DNA of 64,000 nucleotides from Streptomyces sp. NBC_01317 (GTDB lineage Bacteria > Actinomycetota > Actinomycetes > Streptomycetales > Streptomycetaceae), in assembly GCF_035961655.1 (NCBI RefSeq), contig NZ_CP108393.1:1488001-1552000 (forward strand). Direction: 5' to 3'. Every line of letters begins with the position of its first letter. Position 1 is the first letter of the stretch. The translations under genes were made by a program, and so were the position numbers. This document shows positions 49,052 to 57,733 of the stretch, one piece after another. The notes under the pieces are model-generated. The model had not been told where the DNA came from. It did not search any database and saw only the letters and a program-made list of their open reading frames with translations.

Positions 49052-50569
49052 TCAGGCGTAACGTCCGGGCGCGATGGCGTTGTTGGGATCCAGTACGCTC
49101 TTGAGACGCCGTGTCAGGGCCAGGGCACCGGAGTCGGTGGCGAAGCTCTCATAACGGTGGGCGTGTTCGATGTCCAGTCGGTACGGTACGAAGCCGGCCT
49201 CGGCGTAGGACGTGTAGAGCAGGTCGAGGGCGCGGTGGGCCCGTTCGGCGTCCTCCTCGTCGCGGGAGAACTTGACGGCGACCACGCAGTCGATGAGGTC
49301 GGGACCGAGGATGTGCAGGGTCGCGGAGGCGCGCACCGCGGTCGCGGCGGCCACCCGCCGCAGCAGCCCGTCCGCCCTGGCGACGGCCTCCCCGGTGAAC
49401 GGCAGCAGCGGAAGGAAGAAGAGGAACCCCGCCTGCTCGTCGACCTCCTGCGCCGCCACTCCCATCTTCGCCCGGAAGAGGGTGTCCGTGACGTCCGGGT
49501 CACCGGCGTACCCTCGTTCCACCAGCCCGGCCACCTCGTGGTGCGGGAAGCCCGGGTCGGCGGCGTCGGAATCGGATGCCTGGGTGAACAGCCCCGAGCG
49601 GCGCGCCTCGGCGAGGAGGACACCACTGAGCGCTTCGACGACCTCGGCGGTGCCGTCGACCGGCAGGTGTACCAGAAACTCGTCCTCCGCGCCGCCGTAG
49701 GCGCGCCCGGCGGCAGCGTCGTAGATCCGGGGGACGCCCTTGGTCAACCCTTGGGCGACCCAGCGGCGTATCGCGTCGGTGGCGTCGGCGAGCACCGGGC
49801 GGGGAAAGGACAGGCGCACCACACGGAGTGCCTCGGGCCGGGGCAGGAGCCGTATCACACCGGCGGTGACCGCTCCGAGGTTGGACTGGACGAATAGCGG
49901 AAGCGTCGAGGGGCCGAGCCCGTGGGGGTAGACCGGCGCCGTCCGGTCGTCGGTCGGCCACCAGCCCACCCTGACCAACTCGCCGTCAGGAAGCGCCACT
50001 TCCAGGCCGACGAGGTCGTGGGTGCGCTGGTTGCGCAGGCCCACCCCGCGGTCGAGCGCATTGCCGAGGATGCTGGTGGAGGCGGCGGAGACGGTCACGT
50101 TGACCAGCCGTGTGGAGCCTGCGAGCAGTTGGGAGAGCCCGCCTTGTGTGACCCCGGGCTCGATGACGGCCCAGCCCGCCTCCAGGTCGAGTCCGCGGAC
50201 ACGGTTGAGGTCACCCAGGTCCAGGACCACCACGTCGTCCTGGACCGGCTCGCGGGAGCCGAGGCCCCAGTTGCGGCCGGTGCTGATGACGTGGAGGCTG
50301 CCGGAATCGGGGTCCCTGCCGAAGAGTTCGACGACACGGCGTGCCTGGTCAGTGGTCGCCGGCCGGATGACGGCGGCGACACGCCGTGAGCGGAAGAGGC
50401 TTGTGTTCGGGCCCAGTGGGCTTCCGGGCCCGTCGCCGGGTGCCGGGCGCAGGACCCGCTCCTCACCGACGATCCGCGAGGCTTCGGCGAGGGTCTTGTA
50501 CGGCGGGGCGGGCCGGGGCGCGTGCGGTGCGCCGGGACGGCCGTCGGCCGCCGTGGGCCGTTCGGGCAT
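49052..50569 (-). CDS. FAD-linked oxidase of the PCMH/VAO family
   Basis: A 505-residue flavoprotein. The FAD-binding PCMH part contains VAAVIRPATTDQARRVVELF, HVISTGRNWGLGSREPVQDD, VVLDLGDLNRVRGLDLEAGW and SAASTSILGNALDRGVG; the C-terminal cap ends RLKSVLDPNNAIAPGRYA. This layout is shared with p-cresol methylhydroxylase and vanillyl-alcohol oxidase, which oxidise para-alkylphenols through quinone methides. The GTG/ATG choice is clear: ATG at 50569 with GGGAG upstream. The presence of a phenol-type oxidase beside prephenate dehydrogenase hints at a para-hydroxyphenyl substrate. Confidence 0.86.
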   Translation of the reverse strand: MPERPTAADGRPGAPHAPRPAPPYKTLAEASRIVGEERVLRPAPGDGPGSPLGPNTSLFRSRRVAAVIRPATTDQARRVVELFGRDPDSGSLHVISTGRNWGLGSREPVQDDVVVLDLGDLNRVRGLDLEAGWAVIEPGVTQGGLSQLLAGSTRLVNVTVSAASTSILGNALDRGVGLRNQRTHDLVGLEVALPDGELVRVGWWPTDDRTAPVYPHGLGPSTLPLFVQSNLGAVTAGVIRLLPRPEALRVVRLSFPRPVLADATDAIRRWVAQGLTKGVPRIYDAAAGRAYGGAEDEFLVHLPVDGTAEVVEALSGVLLAEARRSGLFTQASDSDAADPGFPHHEVAGLVERGYAGDPDVTDTLFRAKMGVAAQEVDEQAGFLFFLPLLPFTGEAVARADGLLRRVAAATAVRASATLHILGPDLIDCVVAVKFSRDEEDAERAHRALDLLYTSYAEAGFVPYRLDIEHAHRYESFATDSGALALTRRLKSVLDPNNAIAPGRYA

Positions 50570-50810
50570 GGTGGTCTCCCTTGGACTGGCTGTGGTCGGA
50601 CGCGCGGGGACGGACGGCTGCCTGGCAGGCTCCGGGGTCTGTCCGGCGGATCTCCGTGGATCAGGCTCGCGGCCTCCGGTGCCGTACCTGGCGGGGCGGT
50701 ACCGGCCTTGTACGGGCGTACGAGGCCGGTCCGGTGAGGTGAAGGAGTGCGGCGCGTCGCTGGTCCGCGCCGATCCGCGGGACAAGGGGCTCGGGGGCGC
50801 GGGACACGGC

Positions 50811-51311
50811 CTAGTTGGCGGTTGCGGACCTGAGCGCGCCGTGGAGGAACACCAGCGGATCCCCTGGCGCGCGTACCCCTGTGGCAAGGACCCTGCCGAT
50901 CACCATCAGGTGGTCCCCGGCAGTGAATGAATCGGCGAGCGCGCACTCCAGCCACCCGAGGCCGTCGAAGATCAGAGCACCCGTGTGCTCTCCGCGGTCG
51001 GCGGGCAGCGCCTCGAGAGCCTCGACCCGGTTCTGCCTGGGGCGTGCCAGTTGCCCCGCGGTCTTCGCGCCGTCCGCTCCCAGGATGGAGACCGCGCACA
51101 CCCCGGCCACCAGCATGTCGGCCAGGAAGACCGACTCCTGGCGCAGGCAGAACGAGATGAGCGGAGGGTCGTACGACACGGGGGCGAGAGAGTTCACGGT
51201 GACGGCGTCGTGGCGTCGGCCGCCGGGCGCGCCCGCCTCGGCGAGATGGGTGCTGACCACGCCGACGCCGGTGGCGAAGTGCCGCATCGCCGTTCGCAGA
51301 TCGAGTTCCAC
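50811..51311 (-). CDS. Flavin reductase, HpaC-like (paralogue 2)
   Basis: A 166-residue split-barrel flavin reductase: RTAMRHFATGVGVVSTHLAE, RRHDAVTVNSLAPVSYDPPL, FLADMLVAGVCAVSILGADG, GALIFDGLGWLECALADSF and DHLMVIGRVLATG. It is clearly paralogous to the protein at 45357. The GTG at 51311 is preceded by GAGGAG, so the longer frame to 51422 is rejected. It heads the long minus-strand gene group ending at 42956 and is divergent from the prephenate dehydrogenase gene. Confidence 0.87.
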   Translation of the reverse strand: MELDLRTAMRHFATGVGVVSTHLAEAGAPGGRRHDAVTVNSLAPVSYDPPLISFCLRQESVFLADMLVAGVCAVSILGADGAKTAGQLARPRQNRVEALEALPADRGEHTGALIFDGLGWLECALADSFTAGDHLMVIGRVLATGVRAPGDPLVFLHGALRSATAN

Positions 51312-51454
51312 GGCTCTCCTCGTGTGCTGGACGTTGAGGCGGCCGCCCCTGTCCGGGCCGTTCCGGGGCCGCTGACAAGACGTTAACCACCGGGGCACGG
51401 ACACTGTGTCGTCCCCGCGCACCCGCTCTGTCGCGTTCGCGTAGCCGGAGTGCG

Positions 51455-51463
51455 CGGATGCGG
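51455..51463. promoter_or_regulatory. CCGCATCCG word in the divergent gap
   Basis: CGGATGCGG (complement CCGCATCCG) lies between the second flavin reductase gene (start 51311, minus) and the prephenate dehydrogenase gene (start 51694, plus). It matches the CCGCATnCG words at 36007 and 45930. The gap of about 380 bases holds no gene. Confidence 0.35.
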
Positions 51464-51693
51464 CACACGCCGTGCGTGGACGCCGCAGAACATGCCCCGG
51501 TTTCTGGCCAGACTTCGACGGTCATGGACGGAACGCCGTCCGGCAGAAGGGGGCTCTCAGTGATGCTGCCAGGGTTCGGAGGTGTCGTGGCAGAGTCCTT
51601 ATCGGCCGCGCCCGCCCATCGGCGACGGCCCGTTCCGGTGCCGCCGCGCTCCTCCGGGCGGGCCGCTCTCCGCGGCAGGGAAGGCGGGGCCGC

Positions 51694-52815
51694 GTGATCC
51701 GCACAGCCGCTGTGGTGGGGACGGGATTCATCGGCACCTCGGCGGCACTGGCGCTGAGCCGGCGCGGTGTTCAGGTGTATCTGCTGGACGCCGACGAGTC
51801 GGCGGCGCGGGTCGCCGCCGCGCTTGGCGCAGGCACCTTCGGACCGCCCGGCCAACGCGTCGACCTGGCGGTGCTCGCGGTCCCGCCCGCCTGGGTCGCC
51901 CAGGTACTGGCGGAACAGCAGCACCGCGCGCTGGCGCACAGCTACACCGATGTGGCCAGCGTCAAATCGGCCACCGCACTGGCCATCACACGCGGCGCGG
52001 CAGATCACACCAGCTATGTCGGCGGTCATCCGCTGGCCGGCAGCGAGCACTCCGGCCCCTTGACCGCCCGTGCCGACCTGTTCGAGGGCCGCCCTTGGGT
52101 ACTCACCCCCGGCATCGAAACCTCTCCGGCCGCCCTCAACCGGACGCTGGCCGCCGTCGCACTGTGCGGCGCGACCCCCCTGGTCATGGAACCAGCTGCC
52201 CACGACCGCACCGTGGCCCTGGTCTCCCACGCCCCTCACCTGGTTGCTTCCCTGATGGCGGCCAGGCTTCAGGGCGCGCCACCCGAAGTGCTGAGACTGG
52301 TCGGGCAGGGGCTCCGGGACGCGACCCGGATCGCGGGCGGCGACCCCGGGCTGTGGAGCGACATCATCCGCTCCAACGCGCTCGCGATCGGGGAGACGTT
52401 GAGAGAACTGATGAAGGACCTGGAGACGGTCGTGGGCGCGCTGCGCGACATCGAGATGTCCGGCTCACAGGTCCGGACGGACGCCTCGGCGGCGCTCGGT
52501 GAGCTGCTGGCCCGGGGTCAGGACGGCTGGGCCACTGTGCACGGCCGGGGCCACCCCACGCCTGCCGGGCACCTGACGCTCCAGATCGCGGTGGCCGACC
52601 TGCCGGGTGAGTTGGGGCGGCTGCTCCTCGCGGCGGCGGAAATCGGCGTCGACGTGGAAGACGTACAGCTGTGCGGGCCCGGTGACGCGGCGGGACTGGC
52701 GGTGCGGATAGCCGCGACTCCCGTCACGGCCGAGTCGATCCGCCATCGGCTGGCCGACGGCGGCTGGCACGTGTCGGTGGTCGACCCGGGCCTGGCCACC
52801 GCCCACCCGGCCTGA
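51694..52815 (+). CDS. tyrA: Prephenate dehydrogenase (TyrA)
   Basis: A 373-residue NAD(P)-dependent enzyme converting prephenate to 4-hydroxyphenylpyruvate, the tyrosine precursor. The nucleotide loop is RTAAVVGTGFIGTSAALALS, then VDLAVLAVPPAWV, YTDVASVKSATALAIT and YVGGHPLAGSEHSGPLTARA, the catalytic His region; HDRTVALVSHAPHLVA follows. The last 70 residues (TLQIAVADLPGELGRLLLAA and following) are an ACT-like domain, so allosteric control by an aromatic amino acid is possible. GTG at 51694 has GGGAAGG ahead. A second tyrA inside a specialised cluster usually signals extra 4-hydroxyphenylpyruvate or tyrosine demand. Confidence 0.9.
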   Translation: MIRTAAVVGTGFIGTSAALALSRRGVQVYLLDADESAARVAAALGAGTFGPPGQRVDLAVLAVPPAWVAQVLAEQQHRALAHSYTDVASVKSATALAITRGAADHTSYVGGHPLAGSEHSGPLTARADLFEGRPWVLTPGIETSPAALNRTLAAVALCGATPLVMEPAAHDRTVALVSHAPHLVASLMAARLQGAPPEVLRLVGQGLRDATRIAGGDPGLWSDIIRSNALAIGETLRELMKDLETVVGALRDIEMSGSQVRTDASAALGELLARGQDGWATVHGRGHPTPAGHLTLQIAVADLPGELGRLLLAAAEIGVDVEDVQLCGPGDAAGLAVRIAATPVTAESIRHRLADGGWHVSVVDPGLATAHPA

Positions 52816-52816
52816 G

Positions 52817-52836
52817 GCCCGGGACACGTCCCGGGC
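52817..52836. terminator. Short hairpin after tyrA
   Basis: GCCCGGG pairs with CCCGGGC around a 6-base loop directly after the stop codon. The following 216 bases hold no recognised gene. Confidence 0.5.
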
Positions 52837-53052
52837 AGGGCCCGTCCCGCCGAGGGGCGGCCGGGTCCCGCCGTACCCCCGCGCCCAGCTGCCTTCTGCG
52901 AGAACCGGTACCGGATTCCATGAGCCGGAAAGGCCCCGGGGCCGAACTGCGCCGAGGGCGGGGCGAGTTCGCCAGGGCTCCGGGAGACCGGTCCACGGAG
53001 ATACGTGCGCCGGCGTCGGAATAGCCTCCCGGGCCCCCGAGTTGATGACGGT

Positions 53053-54144
53053 ATGGCTGAGCAGAAGAATGCCCCCGTCCGGGGCTCCGCGCGGGGAACC
53101 GCGCCCGTACCGTTGTCCGTGCTGGACTTAGCCGCTGTGGGAGAGGGATACACCGCACGCGAAGCGCTGAACACATCCGTGCGGCTGGCTCGCTTGGCGG
53201 AGTCGCGCGGTTTCCACCGCTACTGGGTCGCCGAGCATCACTCCATGCCGGGGATCTCCAGCAGCAGTCCGGCGGTGATCCTGGCTCATCTGGCGGCGCA
53301 TACCGAGCGTATCCGGCTGGGATCCGGTGGCGTGATGCTGCCCAACCACGCTCCGCTGGTGGTCGCCGAGCAGTTCGGAACCCTGGAGGCCCTCGCCCCG
53401 GGACGCGTGGACCTCGGCCTGGGGCGTGCGCCTGGCACGGACGGTGCCACCGCGGCGGCGCTGAGGCGTACCGACAAGCCCGCAGCGGCGGGGGACGCCT
53501 TCGGGGGAGAGGTGGAGGAGCTGATCCGCTTTCTCGACAACGACTTTCCCGACGGGCACCCCTACCAGCGAATCCACGCGATTCCCGGTCCTGTGCAGGG
53601 CCCCACGGAGCGGCCGCAGGTGTGGCTGCTCGGCTCGTCCGGCTTCTCCGCCCGCCTTGCCGCGGAATGGGGACTCCCGTTCGCCTTCGCCCATCACTTC
53701 TCGGCACAGAACACGCTCCCGGCACTCGACCTCTACCGCACGGCGTTCCGCCCTTCCGCCACGCTGGCGGAGCCGTACGCCGTGATCGGCGTTTTCGCGT
53801 TCGCCGCGGAGGACCCTGAGACGGCGAGGCGGGAGGCGCTCACCGGCGCGCTGGCGACGGTGCGACTGCGCAGCGGACGACCGGGCCTGATCCCGACGGC
53901 CGAAGAGGCCGCGGCACATGCTTTCTCCGCACAGGAACAGGGTGCTCTGGGCAGTTGGCTTGACAATGCCCTGTACGGAACGGCGGACGAGGTCCGCGCG
54001 GGCCTGGACGAGTTGCAGAAGCGGACGGGCGCGGACGAACTGATGCTTGCCATGAACTCACACGGGACCGAAGCGCGAGTGCGTTCCTACCAGTTGATCG
54101 CCGACGCGTACGCGCTGCCGGGCGGTGACGCCGGACCGCGGTAA
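53053..54144 (+). CDS. Luciferase-like flavin oxidoreductase (TIGR03558-like), with TTA codon
   Basis: A 363-residue enzyme: [20 protein letters not shown], [23 protein letters not shown] (here [13 protein letters not shown]), [40 protein letters not shown] and [20 protein letters not shown]. This matches the small luciferase-like group often annotated as alkanal monooxygenase-like. The Leu codon at 53128-53130 (codon 26) is TTA, so translation should depend on bldA. ATG at 53053 is the likely start. It is the last intact gene of the island. Confidence 0.86.
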   Translation: MAEQKNAPVRGSARGTAPVPLSVLDLAAVGEGYTAREALNTSVRLARLAESRGFHRYWVAEHHSMPGISSSSPAVILAHLAAHTERIRLGSGGVMLPNHAPLVVAEQFGTLEALAPGRVDLGLGRAPGTDGATAAALRRTDKPAAAGDAFGGEVEELIRFLDNDFPDGHPYQRIHAIPGPVQGPTERPQVWLLGSSGFSARLAAEWGLPFAFAHHFSAQNTLPALDLYRTAFRPSATLAEPYAVIGVFAFAAEDPETARREALTGALATVRLRSGRPGLIPTAEEAAAHAFSAQEQGALGSWLDNALYGTADEVRAGLDELQKRTGADELMLAMNSHGTEARVRSYQLIADAYALPGGDAGPR

Positions 54145-54368
54145 CGGCTGCCCCCTCGGGGGCTCCACCGCGCGCGGAGGTTGGTTCTCCGGTCTGCCGT
54201 CCGTGTCATGCGGTGGAATTTCGCCGGGCGTTCACCTGACGAAATCGAGGCGGCGCGCAAGGACTGGACGGATTGATTCCGCCGCGGTCCGCTGTGTGGC
54301 CTTCGCCGTGCCCCCTCATCCGGGTTGGGTTCCGGTGGTCGTTACAACACCCCAGCCCGGGGGATGCG

Positions 54369-54505
54369 ATGGGCTTCGAGATCCGCAAGGACCGTGAGCG
54401 TCAGGACAGCCGGACCCTGGTCCGTGAGCGGGAGGAATACCACCGGCTCATGGACCAGGGCGTAAGCAGTCGGCAAATCCGGCGGCGGCCCGATACCGCA
54501 GGCCC
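54369..54505 (+). pseudogene. IS30-family transposase remnant (N-terminal part only)
   Basis: From an ATG at 54369 the frame reads MGFEIRKDRERQDSRTLVRE, then REEYHRLMDQGVSSRQ, which matches the N-terminal region of Streptomyces IS30 transposases before the CRxxGxNxRTGxRW segment. After residue 45 the similarity ends. It is the region missing from the remnant at 33059, and both lie on the plus strand. Confidence 0.55.
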
Positions 54506-54650
54506 GGCCGGCTCCGTCGCCAGAGGAAGCGGCCGGGTCACGTGCCTCAGTCACCGCCCGAGCTCGACGAGCAGCCGGGGGGGGCGCGCGAGGTCTGGCC
54601 GAGTACGGACAGGGCACCGTGTGACCACATGAGTGAGCCCCGCCGAGCTC

Positions 54651-54677
54651 CTCACGCCCCGCACGGTCTCACATCCC
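54651..54677. repeat. Right copy of the 27-bp direct repeat (attR candidate)
   Basis: Identical to 32491-32517. It lies 79 bases before the SpoIIE-type gene, in a gap without other features. Confidence 0.9.
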
Positions 54678-54755
54678 GCGGATCACGCGGATGGCCGGTG
54701 GGGCCGCCGCGCCCGCCACCTCGTTCTGTGAAAAACTTGCCAGGGAGGTAGGCGC

Positions 54756-56768
54756 ATGCTTCACGCATGGGATCGTGACCACGTCCTGGCCGCGCTGCTG
54801 CTCGCCTTCATCGCTCTCATCGCCTTCCTCCAGCTGGCGGTGGATCCGGGTCTCTTCCCGTGGGCGGGATATTCGGTCCTCGCCGAGCTGATCGCCAGCG
54901 CCCTCCTCCCCCTTCGGCTGACCTTCGTCGTCGGGGTGGCCGACCTGGGCGCGGTGGCCGGTGTCTACGGGGCAGGCGTCCAGGGAGTCGCCACACGCGA
55001 CCGCTTCATCACCGTTCTCGCGGTGTTCCTCGCGTTTGTCGTCAGCCTGTTCGTCTGCCGCCTCCGCGAGAAACGGGACAGACGCCTCCGGAACCTGACG
55101 ATCTCCAGAGCCCGGTTGCGCCTGCTCAGTGAGGCCGGGCGCCGGGTCGGAAGCACGCTGGACGTCTCCCGTACGGCCGCCGAACTGGCCGATGTGGCCG
55201 TGGTCGACTTCGCCGATCTGGTCCGGGTCGATCTTGTCGCCACCCGGGAACCCTTCGCGGCGCCCACGACCGGCGCGCAACGGGTCTTTCCGGCCGCGTC
55301 GCGGGCCGGCCCGTCGGCCGGGCCGGGAGGTCCGCCGGGCCCCGGGGACCCGATGACGTACCGGGAGTCGTCCGGTCCCGCCACCTGCCTGGCCACCGGC
55401 GGCTCCGTCCTCAGCCAGGATCCCGCGACCACGGCGACCTGGTTCACCCCGGGTGCGGCAGAGCCGGCGGAGGCCGGCGAGGCGGGTCCGGCGTCCGCCA
55501 TGGCCGTCGCCCTGCGTGCCCGCCGCGGCACCCTGGGTGTGGTCGTCTTCGGCCGCCTCGGCACACGACCCCCCTTCGACGAGGACGACGTCCTCCTCGC
55601 CAAGGAGATCGCCTCGCGGGCCGCCGTCTGCATCGACAACGCGCGCCGCTACACCCGCGAGCGGGAGACCGCCCTGGCGCTGCAACGCAGTCTCCTGCCG
55701 CAGGAGATGCCGAGCCTCATGGCCGTGGAGACCCACTCCCGCTACCTGCCCGCCGACTCCGCGGCCGGGGTGGGGGGCGACTGGTTCGACGTCATCCCGC
55801 TGTCCGGGGCCCGGGTCGCCCTGATCGTCGGGGACGTCGCGGGGCACGGCATCCAGGCCTCGGCGACCATGGGGCGCCTGCGCACCGCCGTACGGACCCT
55901 CGCCGACATCGAGCTGACCCCCGACGAACTCCTCACCCGCCTCGACGGCATCGTGCTGCACCGGACGGCGGGCGTCCGCAACGAGATCGCCGACACGGAC
56001 CTCAGTGCCACGTGCCTGTACGCGGTCTACGACCCCGTGACCTGCGAGTGCACCGTGGCCCGGGCGGGCCACGCGCCGCCCGTGGTGCGCTACCCCGACG
56101 GCACCGTCGACCTCCTGGACGCCCCCGCGGGACCGCCGCTCGGCGTCGGAGGACTGCCCTTCGAGTCGGCCACGGCGCACGTCCCGGAGGGCAGCCTCGT
56201 CGTCCTCTACACCGACGGTCTGATCGAGTCCTACGACCACGACATCGACGAGGGCCTGGACCTCCTCCGCGCGGCTCTGCGCGGCACCAACCCCTCCATG
56301 AGCGACGCGGCCGACCACATCCTCCGCTCGCTGCTCCCCAACCCGCCGAGGGACGACGTGGCGCTGCTCATCGCCCGTACCGGCGCGCTGGGCGCCGACC
56401 AGGTCGCGGGGTGGCAACTGCCCAGCGCCCCCGCCGCGGTGGCACAGGCGCGGAAGTACGCCACCGACCAGCTCACCGCCTGGGACATGAGTGAGGACGT
56501 CGAGTTCGCCGCGGAACTCATCGTCAGCGAACTCGTCACCAACGCCGTGCGCTACGCCACCGGCCCCATCTCCCTCCGTCTGATCAACGGGGACAGCCTG
56601 ATCTGCGAGGTCTCGGACGGCAGCAACACCTCCCCCCATCTGCGGCTGGCCTCGGCACTCGACGAAGGCGGCCGGGGACTGTTCCTCATCGCCAGGACCA
56701 GCGAACGCTGGGGGACCCGCCGGACCAGCGCGGGAAAGACCATCTGGGCCGAACTGAGCCTCTCCTGA
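54756..56768 (+). CDS. SpoIIE-type PP2C phosphatase with GAF and ATPase domains
   Basis: A 670-residue membrane-bound regulator. The first 100 residues hold about three hydrophobic segments (AALLLAFIALIAFLQLAV, VVGVADLGAVAGVYGAGV, FITVLAVFLAFVVSLFV). A GAF-like domain spans about 130-300. The PP2C phosphatase part contains SAAGVGGDWFDVIPLSG, LIVGDVAGHGIQASATM and LVVLYTDGLIESYDHD, with the metal-binding Asp residues. A C-terminal HATPase_c_2 kinase domain reads ELIVSELVTNAVRYATG and GRGLFLIARTSERWG. It likely controls an anti-sigma-factor pathway. GGGAGG precedes the ATG. First gene right of the island. Confidence 0.9.
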   Translation: MLHAWDRDHVLAALLLAFIALIAFLQLAVDPGLFPWAGYSVLAELIASALLPLRLTFVVGVADLGAVAGVYGAGVQGVATRDRFITVLAVFLAFVVSLFVCRLREKRDRRLRNLTISRARLRLLSEAGRRVGSTLDVSRTAAELADVAVVDFADLVRVDLVATREPFAAPTTGAQRVFPAASRAGPSAGPGGPPGPGDPMTYRESSGPATCLATGGSVLSQDPATTATWFTPGAAEPAEAGEAGPASAMAVALRARRGTLGVVVFGRLGTRPPFDEDDVLLAKEIASRAAVCIDNARRYTRERETALALQRSLLPQEMPSLMAVETHSRYLPADSAAGVGGDWFDVIPLSGARVALIVGDVAGHGIQASATMGRLRTAVRTLADIELTPDELLTRLDGIVLHRTAGVRNEIADTDLSATCLYAVYDPVTCECTVARAGHAPPVVRYPDGTVDLLDAPAGPPLGVGGLPFESATAHVPEGSLVVLYTDGLIESYDHDIDEGLDLLRAALRGTNPSMSDAADHILRSLLPNPPRDDVALLIARTGALGADQVAGWQLPSAPAAVAQARKYATDQLTAWDMSEDVEFAAELIVSELVTNAVRYATGPISLRLINGDSLICEVSDGSNTSPHLRLASALDEGGRGLFLIARTSERWGTRRTSAGKTIWAELSLS

Positions 56769-56801
56769 CCCACGATCCTCCCTCGTGATCCCCCCTCCGG
56801 G

Positions 56802-57581
56802 TCACGCGTTGTGGCGCGTCCGCGGCCGTGCCACCGGTCTGTCCCATTGGTCGCCCAGGACCAGGAGCGGGTCGAACATGACGATGACGGCCGCCAGGAG
56901 GAGGAAGACCACAGGCCCCAGGAGCACCGGGAGGATGAACGAGGCCGGGAAGTCGGAGCCCGACGAGCTCGCGGCGCTCTGGACGTGTACCGTCACCGCC
57001 GCCATGCCGATGTAGTGCATCCCGGTGACGGCGATCCCCATGACGACGCTCGCGCCCAGGCTCGCGAAGAAGCCGTGGATGGAGACCGCCGCCCAGAGCG
57101 CGGCGGTCGCCGCGACCACGGCGACCACGATGGAGGCGGCGACCGTCGGAGCGGCGTACTCCAGATGGCCGGCCAGCCGGATCCCGGCCGTGCCGGTGTA
57201 GTGCATCGCCGCGACTCCCAGCCCCGTGACCGTGCCCGCGAGTGCGAGGGTCCACCGGCTGGCGCCCCGGTAGCCGACGACGAATACGCCGATGCCCACC
57301 ATCACGATCGCCACGAAGAGGCTGAGAATCGTCAGGGTTCCGTCGTAACTGATCGGTGTCTCTTCGACGTTGAAGCCGATCATGGCGATGAAGTGCATGG
57401 TCCAGATACCGGAACCGATGGCCCCGGCCCCCAGGGCCAGCCAGCCGGCCTTCCAGGAGTGTTCGGCTCGCAGCGAGCGTGTGGTGCAGCGCAGGCCGAG
57501 AGCCGCGCCGAGACATGCCATGAGGTAGGCAGCGATGGGTGTGATGAGTCCGTAGTGGAATCCGTCGACGGTGCCGCGCAT
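56802..57581 (-). CDS. MHYT-domain membrane sensor
   Basis: A 259-residue integral membrane protein with seven predicted helices. MHYT-type motifs, each near a helix end, are WTMHFIAMIGF, AAMHYTGTAG and GMHYIGMAAV, proposed to bind a metal such as copper and to sense oxygen, CO or NO. No output domain (GGDEF/EAL) is attached, as usual in Streptomyces. The gene ends 33 bases from the SpoIIE-type gene in convergent orientation. Confidence 0.88.
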   Translation of the reverse strand: MRGTVDGFHYGLITPIAAYLMACLGAALGLRCTTRSLRAEHSWKAGWLALGAGAIGSGIWTMHFIAMIGFNVEETPISYDGTLTILSLFVAIVMVGIGVFVVGYRGASRWTLALAGTVTGLGVAAMHYTGTAGIRLAGHLEYAAPTVAASIVVAVVAATAALWAAVSIHGFFASLGASVVMGIAVTGMHYIGMAAVTVHVQSAASSSGSDFPASFILPVLLGPVVFLLLAAVIVMFDPLLVLGDQWDRPVARPRTRHNA

Positions 57582-57733
57582 CAGTAGGACGACCTTTTGG
57601 CTCAGGAAGTGGGTACTGGGGCGTGGGGGGCGACGTGATTATGGGCTGTACGACGGCGGTCCGGACCGATTCGTACGGTCTCGTCTTCTTAACGAAGTTG
57701 GCTGGGAACAGTCGGAGGCGGTGGCCGGAAGCC

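Larger units (their letters stand above)
32491..54677. mobile_element. Candidate 22.2 kb genomic island carrying a flavoenzyme gene cluster
   Basis: The segment is bounded by a perfect 27-bp direct repeat (32491-32517 and 54651-54677). Both ends also carry decayed IS30-family transposase pieces in the same orientation (33059-33500 and 54369-54505). Deleting one repeat and the DNA between would place pcaDC and the SpoIIE phosphatase gene head to head about 80 bases apart, a sensible ancestral order. No integrase gene is visible. Contents are a redox-rich biosynthetic-type cluster with its own regulators and exporter. Confidence 0.65.

Noticed and set aside
54669..56639. 656-codon minus-strand frame ending at the right 27-bp repeat
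   Set aside because: Antisense to the SpoIIE-type gene; Gly/Arg/Asp-rich without motifs. It was considered as a pca gene preceding pcaDC in the ancestral order, but there is no support.
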